From positions 1 to 64,000 of the forward strand of contig JADJBU010000022.1 of NCBI GenBank assembly GCA_016703605.1: a stretch of 64,000 nucleotides of DNA, in the 5' to 3' direction. The translations under genes and the position numbers were made by a program. Shown here piece after piece: positions 57,098-64,000 of the stretch. Positions within the stretch are counted from its first letter, which is position 1. Each line of letters opens with the position of its first letter. Below the pieces are notes generated by a model. It searched no databases. It had not been told where the DNA came from and saw nothing but the letters and a program-made list of their open reading frames with translations. This DNA comes from Candidatus Villigracilis adiacens (lineage in GTDB: Bacteria; Chloroflexota; Anaerolineae; Anaerolineales; Villigracilaceae).

Positions 57098-57098
57098 T
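57093..57098 (+). promoter_or_regulatory. -10 box TATAAT of the PLP enzyme gene
   Basis: GCTATAATGCCG lies at the very end of the methyltransferase gene and 35 bases before ATG 57134; CAGGAGGCAC is the ribosome site. The -35 region is weak. Confidence 0.4.
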
Positions 57099-57133
57099 GC
57101 CGAAGTTGTCTGACAAATTACAGGAGGCACTCC

Positions 57134-58600
57134 ATGACCCATATCAACCTCACCGTCCACAAAGACCGCCGCGCCCGCGCCATCCAACGCGCGAAAGAGC
57201 GCAACATCGTCATCCCCACCTACGCCCAAATGAAAGACCCCTCGAAGATTCCCGCAAAAATAAAAGAGGAATTAAAAGGAATTGGGTTGTGGGATATTCA
57301 TCCCCGCAACCTTTTCCGCATCAACTGGCATAACCAACCCACCGCATCCGGCGGGACCTTTGGCGGAGTCAACTTCGTCGAACTTCCGTCATCGCTGACG
57401 GGGGTCAAAGCCCGCATCGTCGCCATCGTCGGCAAATGGTTCCCGACCGGCGCGCACAAGGTCGGAGCCGCGTTCTCCTGCCTTGTTCCGCGTCTGGTCA
57501 CCGGTCAGTTCGACCCGACCACGCAAAAAGCCGTCTGGCCCTCCACAGGCAATTACTGCCGCGGCGGCGCATACGACTCGGCATTGCTGGCGTGCGAATC
57601 CATCGCCATTCTGCCCGAAGGCATGTCCAAGGAACGCTTCGAGTGGCTGGCAACGGTCGCCGGTGAAACCATCAAAACCCCCGGCTCCGAATCGAACGTC
57701 AAAGAGATTTTCGACAAATGCTGGGAACTGCGCAACTCCGGGCAGGATTTGATGATCTTCGACCAGTTCCAGGAATTCGGCAATTATCTCTGGCATTACG
57801 AAGTCACCGGTCACGCGATGGAAGAAGTCTTGAAACAAGTGGCTGGCAGGAATGGGCGCTATCGCGGCATGGCGTCTGCCACCGGGTCCGCAGGCACAAT
57901 CGCATCCGGCGATTACATGAAGCAACTCTTCCCAGACAGCAAGATCGTCGCCAGCGAAGCACTGCAATGCCCGACCCTGCTCGAGAACGGATTCGGCTCA
58001 CACCGCATCGAAGGCATCGGCGACAAGCACGTGCCCTGGGTCCACAACACCAAGAACACAGACGTGGTCACTGCCATTGATGACAACGCCGTCGTCAACA
58101 TCTCGCGCCTCTTCAACGAAGAGAACGGACGCGCCTATCTCGTCAAGCAGGGCGTTCCCGAATCCCTGATCGCCGATCTCGATCTCCTGGGTTTCTCAGG
58201 CATTTCGAACGTGCTCTCCGCCATCAAAGCCGCCAAATACTACGAGATGACCGAAGACGACATCATGATCACGGTTTTGACCGACTCGATGGAACTCTAC
58301 CGTTCCCGCCTGCATGAGATGCACCAGGAATTCGGCGAATACACCGAATCCAACGCCGCCGCCGACTTCGCCCGCTACCTGCACGGACAGTCCACCGACA
58401 ATATGCTCGAACTGCGCTACGAAGACCGCCGCCGCGTACACAACCTCAAGTATTACACCTGGGTCGAACAGCAGGGCAAAACCTACGAAGAAATTCAGGC
58501 ACAGTGGTACCAGCCCGATTACTGGACCAGCGTCCAGAAACAGGCAGATGAGATCGATGAATTGATCAATGCGTTTAACCAGGAAGTCGGGCTGATATAA
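57134..58600 (+). CDS. PLP-dependent enzyme, fold type II (cysteine synthase/TrpB-like)
   Basis: The 488-residue enzyme has the fold-type-II signature. PLP lysine is in FPTGAHKVGAAFSCLV, the substrate loop is STGNYCRGGAYDSALLACESIAILPEGMSKERFEWL, and the phosphate-binding Gly loop is SATGSAGTIASGDYMK. It is longer than cysteine synthase (about 310) by extra N- and C-terminal regions (LSAIKAAKYYEMTEDDIMITVLTDSMELYRSRL). It probably acts on an amino acid by beta-elimination or replacement. Exact substrate unknown. It has its own promoter and terminator. Confidence 0.82.
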   Translation: MTHINLTVHKDRRARAIQRAKERNIVIPTYAQMKDPSKIPAKIKEELKGIGLWDIHPRNLFRINWHNQPTASGGTFGGVNFVELPSSLTGVKARIVAIVGKWFPTGAHKVGAAFSCLVPRLVTGQFDPTTQKAVWPSTGNYCRGGAYDSALLACESIAILPEGMSKERFEWLATVAGETIKTPGSESNVKEIFDKCWELRNSGQDLMIFDQFQEFGNYLWHYEVTGHAMEEVLKQVAGRNGRYRGMASATGSAGTIASGDYMKQLFPDSKIVASEALQCPTLLENGFGSHRIEGIGDKHVPWVHNTKNTDVVTAIDDNAVVNISRLFNEENGRAYLVKQGVPESLIADLDLLGFSGISNVLSAIKAAKYYEMTEDDIMITVLTDSMELYRSRLHEMHQEFGEYTESNAAADFARYLHGQSTDNMLELRYEDRRRVHNLKYYTWVEQQGKTYEEIQAQWYQPDYWTSVQKQADEIDELINAFNQEVGLI

Positions 58601-58610
58601 AAAATAACGA

Positions 58611-58645
58611 AGCAACAGTCACCTTGAAGGTGACTGTTGCTTTTA
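58611..58645. terminator. Bidirectional terminator
   Basis: AGCAACAGTCACCTT and AAGGTGACTGTTGCT form a 15-base perfect inverted repeat (functional loop about five bases). TTTTAT follows on the plus strand and TTCGTTATTTTTT on the minus strand. It serves both the PLP enzyme gene and the convergent membrane protein gene. Confidence 0.85.
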
Positions 58646-59269
58646 TGGTCGCAACCCCACCCACAACAAAACCATCCCGGTCATTTGGATGACGTGAAAG
58701 ACCCCGTTGTTATCAAAATACCAAATAATGCCTTTTCCGGGTTTTCCCGTGGCTTGGATCGCCGCTGCCAAAATTGTAACAATCACGCCTGCCAGCATCC
58801 AGCCCGCGCCTGCAAGCGAGCCTGCCAGGAAAAGATAGCCATACACTCCCAGCGCAAACAACATGGCGGCTGCTTCGTAGGCGATGAAGGTCATGAACGT
58901 CCCGGGTTTCCAAAGGGTGACGAGAAAGAATCCAAAACCGAGGGCGATCATCGCCGGGAGTATGAAACGCGCGGCAGATTCGCCGCCCAGGTCGTTCAAT
59001 GCGCCCACGACGAACATTCCCAATGCCAGCCCAAGCGAGAGGTTGATCGGCATCCACAATTGGGTATTCGCCCTTTCACTCATCGCAAATCCGTGAGCTG
59101 CGGCCCCCAACAAGGACGAGAGGGAAAGCAAGCCAAATGCCCAAGCCCAGACCGCCGACCTGAAACCGCCCGACGCGCAAAGGTCCAGCGACATGCCGGC
59201 AGCGAGAAGCCCCATCGCCACATCGGTGAGGGAGGTCGCCCGTTCGTACGGAGATGGGTGAAATTTCAT
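58643..59269 (-). CDS. Integral membrane protein, unknown function
   Basis: The 208-residue protein has about seven hydrophobic segments (LTDVAMGLLAAGMSL, AFGLLSLSSLLGAAAHGFA, LSLGLALGMFVVGALND, FILPAMIALGFGFFLVTLW and so on) with a short polar C-terminus (IWYFDNNGVFHVIQMTGMVLLWVGLRP). His in AAAHGF and in VFHVIQ recall ceramidase/DUF6962-like seven-helix proteins, but this is a loose impression. ATG 59269 is the first codon of the membrane-like sequence; upstream codons overlap the divergent gene. Confidence 0.65.
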   Translation of the reverse strand: MKFHPSPYERATSLTDVAMGLLAAGMSLDLCASGGFRSAVWAWAFGLLSLSSLLGAAAHGFAMSERANTQLWMPINLSLGLALGMFVVGALNDLGGESAARFILPAMIALGFGFFLVTLWKPGTFMTFIAYEAAAMLFALGVYGYLFLAGSLAGAGWMLAGVIVTILAAAIQATGKPGKGIIWYFDNNGVFHVIQMTGMVLLWVGLRP

Positions 59270-59290
59270 GACGACCATTATAATCACCCC

Positions 59291-59845
59291 ATGCTCAAGC
59301 CCACCGACCTGGTACTCGTCTGCCTGATCCCTTCGCCAAGAGACATGGAGATCGCCCGCCTGCTGGGCTGGTATCGCATCCCGCTGCGGAACGCGCCAAA
59401 AGTTGTCAGCGTGGATTATCTCGCGTTCTACCAACCCGCTTCCTTCGGCGAAAGAGGCGGGCAGGTCGAATATGCGGCAAAGGTCAACGGGCACGAACTG
59501 ACCACGAGAGGCGAACTGCTCAAGGACGAGTCCGACCATCCCCGCGCCAACGAGGAATATTTCAAAATCCAATTGGGCGGGCTGGAAAAATTGAAAGAAC
59601 CGATCAGGACCGATAAATGGAAACGGCTGACCTTTCTTTATTCCACCGGCGAATATTTGCTCAACGCCAAAACCCTGAACGATCTCGTGGTGGAAGGCGA
59701 GGAACGGAACCTGCTCTGGCGGAGCCTGCGGGAGCGGGCGGAGAACGAGCAGCTATACAAGACCAACCTGCCCGCAGCCGACATCCCGCCGGAAATTTTG
59801 GCGGCTTTGCTGGGCATCAAGGACCTGGGCGGCGAATATCTGTGA
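59291..59845 (+). CDS. Hypothetical protein
   Basis: The 184-residue soluble protein begins MLKPTDLVLVCLIPSPRDMEIARLLGWYRIPLRNAPKVV and is rich in charged residues. It has the feel of a small nuclease or restriction-type fold, but no motif can be named. The gene is divergent from the membrane protein gene, with a 21-base gap that must hold both starts. It precedes the receiver/transposase-like gene by 77 bases. Confidence 0.65.
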   Translation: MLKPTDLVLVCLIPSPRDMEIARLLGWYRIPLRNAPKVVSVDYLAFYQPASFGERGGQVEYAAKVNGHELTTRGELLKDESDHPRANEEYFKIQLGGLEKLKEPIRTDKWKRLTFLYSTGEYLLNAKTLNDLVVEGEERNLLWRSLRERAENEQLYKTNLPAADIPPEILAALLGIKDLGGEYL

Positions 59846-59922
59846 TTTGCTTGCCAAAATGTCAGGAAAATCGCTCCGGGGAGTCCTTGCCCGGTCTTTA
59901 TAGAAGTGTTACACTTTAAACG

Positions 59923-61551
59923 ATGCCAGCCGATCTAATGGTAGTCACCCCCTCCACCGCGCTTGGTGATAGCATCCGCCGTTCGCTGGAAGATACGAAG
60001 TTCTACCGCGTCCATGTGGTGAACAATAAAGCATCTGCCATTGTCAAAGCGAATCAGATCGGCGCGCCGCTTGCCATCCTCGATCTGGCGCTCGGCGACG
60101 AATGGGTGCAGGAGATCGGGATCGCGCTCCGCACCATCAGTTTGGGCATCAACCTGGTTTTATTGTGTGAAGAATCCGGGTCTCCGCCGCCTTTCGACAA
60201 TTTGCGGCCCTGGATCATGGTACGAAAGCCGTTCAGGATGTCTGATTTCATGAATGCCCTCAGCCAACCTCAGAAAGAATCCCCCGCCCCATCATCGGGA
60301 GCCATGTCGCCTGCCACCATGCAATACCTGCCGTGGTTAAGCGACCAAAACCGCGCCGCCCAACATCTCACCCGCCTGACCCTCGAATCTTCGGCGCAAG
60401 CCGCCCTGATCACAAAACGGGCTGACCTGTGGGCATACGCGGGCGGGCTTTCTCAAAACGCCGCCAAAGAAGTCGCGCAGACCGTCACCCGCAACTGGGA
60501 CGGGCAAAAGGGATCGGACCTGCTGCGCTTCATCCGGCTGGAAAGCACGAAAGCCGAACACATGTTGTACGCCACGCGCCTCACCACCGAATCAGTCCTG
60601 GCGCTGGTCTTCGACGCCGAAACCCCCTTTAGCACAATCCGCTCGCAGGCAAACAAACTGCTGACCGATTTCGGAACCGAAAAAGGCGAAACCCGCAACG
60701 CCCCCGCCTCTCGCGAATCCCAATTGATGGACGAAGGCGACGACTCAGACATCCCCTCGATCTCGAACATCCTCGCCGACATCCCCGCCCCCAACCCCGA
60801 ACCGCTGACCACCCGCGAGTTCAACCTCCCCCGAATCCAAAAGGAAGAACCCTTCGACCCCAACCAGACCCGCGTCTCGGACCTGCTCTCGAACGCCTCT
60901 GTCTTCAGCCGCGATCCTTCCCCCGCAATCCGCAGGGAGACAAGAGCCCCGGTTCAGACTCCGCTGGGGGCTGTCAACCAGACCCAAACCTCTTTCGACG
61001 ACGTGGAAGTTACCGCCCCAACCAGGTCCAAACCGAGACCCGCAACCCCAATCGTGCGTCCGCAGCCGGGCGATACTGATATGACACGCGAAAGCCCCAC
61101 CACTGAGGCAGCCCGAAAATTGACAGCCGAACCGATCTCAGCCGGCTTGTACCACCTGACCTACGCCTGCCTGCTCGTGCCGCGCTTCTCGACCCATTAC
61201 CTGACCGGCGATCTTTCCGATCAACTCGGCGAGTGGCTGCCGAACATCTGCATCGCATTCGGCTGGCGGCTGGAGTACCTCGCCGTGCGCCCGGAATATT
61301 TGCAGTGGGTGGTCAACGTCCAGCCGAACACGTCGCCAGGACATCTAATGCGCATCATGCGCCAGCAGACCTCGGAGAAGATCTTTGGCGACTTCCCGCG
61401 CATCAAGAAGGAAAATCCCTCCGGCGATTTCTGGGCTCCCGGCTACCTGATCATGGGCGGGTCGCAGCCCCACCCGCCGCAGCTTGTGCGCGATTACATC
61501 CGCACCACCCGCACGCGGCAGGGCTTGGACGATCTGCCGCCAGGACGATAG
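59923..61551 (+). CDS. Receiver-like domain fused to a degenerate IS200-type (Y1/HUH) transposase domain
   Basis: The 542-residue protein has three parts. Residues 1-115 resemble a response-regulator receiver (putative phospho-Asp54 in LAILDLALGDE; Lys in VRKPFRMSDF). Residues about 115-400 are a Ser/Pro-rich, partly helical linker. Residues about 403-530 match the TnpA core of IS200/IS605 transposases (AGLYHLTYACLLVPRF, SPGHLMRIMRQQTSEKIFGDFPRIKKE, FWAPGYLIMGG, LVRDYI). The HUH metal motif (DHVHLLV in active enzymes) reads EYLQWVV here (Tyr459-Leu-Gln461), so both histidines are lost; a Tyr (525) remains. It is probably a DNA- or RNA-binding regulator domesticated from a transposase. Confidence 0.75.
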   Translation: MPADLMVVTPSTALGDSIRRSLEDTKFYRVHVVNNKASAIVKANQIGAPLAILDLALGDEWVQEIGIALRTISLGINLVLLCEESGSPPPFDNLRPWIMVRKPFRMSDFMNALSQPQKESPAPSSGAMSPATMQYLPWLSDQNRAAQHLTRLTLESSAQAALITKRADLWAYAGGLSQNAAKEVAQTVTRNWDGQKGSDLLRFIRLESTKAEHMLYATRLTTESVLALVFDAETPFSTIRSQANKLLTDFGTEKGETRNAPASRESQLMDEGDDSDIPSISNILADIPAPNPEPLTTREFNLPRIQKEEPFDPNQTRVSDLLSNASVFSRDPSPAIRRETRAPVQTPLGAVNQTQTSFDDVEVTAPTRSKPRPATPIVRPQPGDTDMTRESPTTEAARKLTAEPISAGLYHLTYACLLVPRFSTHYLTGDLSDQLGEWLPNICIAFGWRLEYLAVRPEYLQWVVNVQPNTSPGHLMRIMRQQTSEKIFGDFPRIKKENPSGDFWAPGYLIMGGSQPHPPQLVRDYIRTTRTRQGLDDLPPGR

Positions 61552-61580
61552 ATTTCGGGAACATAAGTTCTAAATTTGAA

Positions 61581-61612
61581 AACGCAGAGTATAATTCGCT
61601 CTGCGTTTTTTG
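61581..61612 (+). terminator. Rho-independent terminator with TATAAT in its loop
   Basis: AACGCAGAG-TATAATTCG-CTCTGCGTT followed by TTTTGTTTTTTG ends the receiver/transposase-like gene. The loop contains a perfect -10 box (61590-61595) that could also start transcription toward polA. Confidence 0.8.
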
Positions 61613-61622
61613 TTTTTTGTAA

Positions 61623-61680
61623 GGCGGGTTTTCAACCCGCCAAAATCAATAACTCACATAGATGTCAGGCTTGCAGCCTG
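61623..61680. repeat. Two short palindromes upstream of polA
   Basis: GGCGGGTT-TTC-AACCCGCC (61623-61641) and CAGGCT-TGC-AGCCTG (61666-61680), both with three-base loops, lie between the terminator and polA. The 90 bases around them hold no gene. Confidence 0.6.
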
Positions 61681-61705
61681 GCCTAATGACAACTGGATAA
61701 ACCCC

Positions 61706-64000
61706 ATGCCCCCCACTCTTTACCTGATTGACGGACACGCCCTCGCCTACCGGATGTATTTTGCCCTGACCGCGGGCGGAGGAAGCCAACGCTGGCAGAC
61801 TTCAACCGGGCAGCCGACAGCGGGTATTTATGGCTTTGCGCGCGAGTTGATCCGCGTGTTGGAGCAGGAGAAGCCGGAATATTTGGCAGTGGCGTTTGAT
61901 GTGGGCAAAACTTTCCGTGATGATATCTTTCCCGAATATAAAGGCACTCGCGAGAAGATGCCCGATGACCTGCGCCCGCAGTTGGACCGCATCCGCGAGA
62001 TGGTGGATCTGTTCCATATTCCACGGCTGGAGATGGAAGGCTACGAAGCCGATGATGTGCTGGGAAGTGTGGCACGTGTGGCAGCGGAACAAGGTTTGGG
62101 CGTAAAGATCATCACTGGCGACCGAGACCTATTGCAGTTGGTGAATGAACGAACCGCAGTGTATCTGGCAGGCGACGACCAGACCTACATCACCGATGCG
62201 GATGTGGTGAAGAAGCTGGGCGTGAAACCGGGGCAAGTGGTGGATTACAAAGCCATCGTCGGCGATACGAGCGATAACATTCCCGGGGTGAAGGGTGTAG
62301 GCGAAAAGACGGCGGTGGCATTGCTGGAGAAATTCGGCACGCTGGATGCCATCTATGCCAACCTCGACCAGGTGGAGAAACGCTGGCAGGGCAAGTTCGA
62401 GGCGAGCAAAGAGACCGCGTACATGAGCCAGGCTCTGGCGCGGATCGAGACGAATCTCAACCTCAAGTTTGCGCTGGAGGAAGCGAAGGTGGAGCCGTTC
62501 GAAGGGGCAAAACTGGAAGCATTCTTCAAAGAAATGGAATTCAAAACATTGGTGGCGAAGGTGCCGTCCATTAGCGGCGGCGCGGCTACGGTCAATGAAT
62601 TAAAACCGGTCACAGCCAAAGCCAGCAAAACCAAGCCGGGGCAGATGTCGATGTTCGCGGAAGCCGAGCCGAAGCCGATCGTGGTTGAAGTGAAGCCGTC
62701 GAACATTGAAGTCATTATTGTGGATACAGATGAGAAACTGGATGAACTCGCCAACACGTTGAACAAAGCGAAGGTCATTTCGTTCGATACGGAGACAACC
62801 GGCACGGAGGAGATGAGCGCCGATCTGGTGGGCATCTCGCTTTCGGTAAAGGAAGGAAGCGGGTATTACATCCCGGTGGGGCATACGGCTGGGAATAATC
62901 TGCCGCTGAAGAAAGTCATCGCCGCCATCACGCCTGCGATGACGAATGCAAATATTGGCAAGGTGGCGCATAACGCCAAATATGATTTCATCGTGCTGGC
63001 GCGACACGGGCTGACGGTTGCGCCGTTGACGTTCGATACCATGCTGGCGGAATTCATCGTAGACCCGGCGGCGCGGCATTTGGGGTTGAAGAATTTGAGC
63101 GAGTATCGGCTGGGCGAGACGATGACTCACATTGAAACGTTGATCGGCAAAGGCAAGAAGCAGGTCAGTATGGCAGAGGTGGCGATCGAAGCGGTCGCCA
63201 ATTATGCCGCCGCCGATGCAGAGACCACGCTGCGCTTGATGCCAATCGAACAGAAAGAACTCAAGCGGGTGAACGGCGAACGCATTTTGGAAGAGATCGA
63301 CATGCCGTTGACAGCGGTGCTGGCTGAAATGGAAATGACCGGGGCGTTGATCGACACCGGGTTCTTCGGGCAAATGTCGGCGGAGTTGGCGGCGCGGCTC
63401 TCGGAGATCGAGAAGGAAATTTACGGGCACGCGGGCAAGACGTTCAACATCAATTCGCCTCAGCAGCTTTCGGATGTGTTGTTCAACCACCTGCGGCTCG
63501 ACCCGCCCGATAAGGGGCGCAAAACGTCCACAGGCTTTTACTCCACCTCGGCAGACGTGCTCGACGCGATGCGCGGTCAGCACCCGATCATGGACTTTAT
63601 TCTCGAACAGCGCGAGCTCTCGAAGTTGAAGTCTACCTATGTGGACGCGCTGCCCGCGGCGATCAACCCAACAACAGGACGGGTTCACACCTCGTACAGT
63701 CAGATCGGCGCGGTGACGGGGCGGCTCTCTTCCAACAACCCGAACTTGCAGAACATCCCAATCCGCACTGAAACGGGACGACGTGTGCGCAATGGGTTCA
63801 TTGCCGATAAGGGCAATTTGCTGCTCTCGGTGGATTATTCGCAGATCGAATTACGCATCGTGGCGCACATGGCGCAGGATGAAGCGATGCTGGCGGCATT
63901 CCGCGCGGGTGAGGACATCCACGCGACGACGGCGGCGGCGGTGTATGACATCGAGTTGAAGGATGTGAACAAGGATATGCGGCGACATGCCAAGGCGATC
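61706..64000 (+). CDS. polA: DNA polymerase I, 3' end cut by the right edge
   Basis: The frame is open from ATG 61706 to the edge (765 residues; the full protein is usually about 900). The 5' nuclease domain (1-300) starts LYLIDGHALAYRMYFAL and has KPEYLAVAFDVGKTFR, EGYEADDVLG and GDTSDNIPGVKGVGEKTA. The 3'-5' proofreading domain looks active: DTETTG, HNAKYDF and YAAADAETT hold the metal-binding acids. The polymerase domain shows TGRLSSNNPNLQNIPIRT, motif A DYSQIELRIVAH and the start of motif B RRHAKAI. It replicates and repairs DNA. Confidence 0.97.
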   Translation, partial: MPPTLYLIDGHALAYRMYFALTAGGGSQRWQTSTGQPTAGIYGFARELIRVLEQEKPEYLAVAFDVGKTFRDDIFPEYKGTREKMPDDLRPQLDRIREMVDLFHIPRLEMEGYEADDVLGSVARVAAEQGLGVKIITGDRDLLQLVNERTAVYLAGDDQTYITDADVVKKLGVKPGQVVDYKAIVGDTSDNIPGVKGVGEKTAVALLEKFGTLDAIYANLDQVEKRWQGKFEASKETAYMSQALARIETNLNLKFALEEAKVEPFEGAKLEAFFKEMEFKTLVAKVPSISGGAATVNELKPVTAKASKTKPGQMSMFAEAEPKPIVVEVKPSNIEVIIVDTDEKLDELANTLNKAKVISFDTETTGTEEMSADLVGISLSVKEGSGYYIPVGHTAGNNLPLKKVIAAITPAMTNANIGKVAHNAKYDFIVLARHGLTVAPLTFDTMLAEFIVDPAARHLGLKNLSEYRLGETMTHIETLIGKGKKQVSMAEVAIEAVANYAAADAETTLRLMPIEQKELKRVNGERILEEIDMPLTAVLAEMEMTGALIDTGFFGQMSAELAARLSEIEKEIYGHAGKTFNINSPQQLSDVLFNHLRLDPPDKGRKTSTGFYSTSADVLDAMRGQHPIMDFILEQRELSKLKSTYVDALPAAINPTTGRVHTSYSQIGAVTGRLSSNNPNLQNIPIRTETGRRVRNGFIADKGNLLLSVDYSQIELRIVAHMAQDEAMLAAFRAGEDIHATTAAAVYDIELKDVNKDMRRHAKAI

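Noticed and set aside
59923..61551. An active IS200/IS605 insertion sequence
   Set aside because: The HUH histidines are lost, the protein has a long N-terminal receiver fusion, and no IS-end hairpins flank the gene.
1..64000. tRNA or rRNA genes
   Set aside because: No cloverleaf with a GTTCRANYC T-loop and matching acceptor arms, and no rRNA-like conserved blocks, were found by eye on either strand.

Overview
The window reads as one chromosomal contig from an anaerobic or facultative bacterium of the phylum Chloroflexota, most likely class Anaerolineae. This is inferred from moderately high GC, dense coding with ATGA overlaps, lipoproteins with Thr/Glu/Ala/Pro-rich linkers, a very long multi-PAS sensor, and the mix of PTS, ABC-sugar and corrinoid genes. 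No 16S rRNA or tRNA is present, so the placement is not proven. Both ends are cut inside genes: an unknown CDS on the left and DNA polymerase I on the right.

1-15.4 kb (+) is a catabolic supercluster. It holds a DUF4097-like lipoprotein, a zinc alcohol dehydrogenase, a URO-D-family (corrinoid methyltransferase-like) protein, a class II aldolase-like protein, galactitol-type PTS IIA/IIB/IIC, a cysteine-poor IIB-like protein, a cysteine desulfurase, a SorC regulator, 2-oxoacid dehydrogenase E1alpha/E1beta/E2, HPr, enzyme I and a B12-binding corrinoid protein, and it ends at a strong terminator. Uptake, phosphorylation, C-C cleavage, oxidation to acyl-CoA and possibly a corrinoid methyl-transfer step are therefore linked. 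15.4-22.6 kb holds a hydrolase, an SDR, a MarR regulator, and a TetR-MFS-rifampicin-phosphotransferase-like set.

22.7-38.7 kb (-) carries a nine-PAS, two-GAF, HD-GYP sensor. It is followed by a LacI-controlled glucoside locus: binding protein, two enlarged ABC permeases, a GT-B-like protein, GH31 (frameshifted) and GH1. 38.8-48.5 kb holds scpA, a phosphatase, an AhpD-like gene with an in-frame UGA, an Smr protein, a glutamate-cysteine-ligase/M20 peptidase fusion, an aminotransferase (frameshifted) behind a leader peptide and attenuator-like hairpin, a MoaD-like/BNR-repeat pair and small enzymes. 48.5-64 kb holds two secreted lipoproteins, an acyl-CoA synthetase, zinc-ribbon proteins, upp, a DUF1801 protein, a methyltransferase with tandem in-frame UGA codons, a PLP enzyme, a receiver protein fused to a degenerate IS200-type transposase fold, and polA.

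The strongest unusual signals are two candidate selenoproteins. One is an AhpD-like protein with a C-x-x-U motif. The other is a SAM methyltransferase with UGA-UGA. In both, the reading frame continues past the UGA and a hairpin at the correct distance fits the bacterial SECIS model. Other points of note are the transposase-derived regulator, the leader/attenuator upstream of the aminotransferase, and heptanucleotide tandem repeats at three loci, two of them inside genes.
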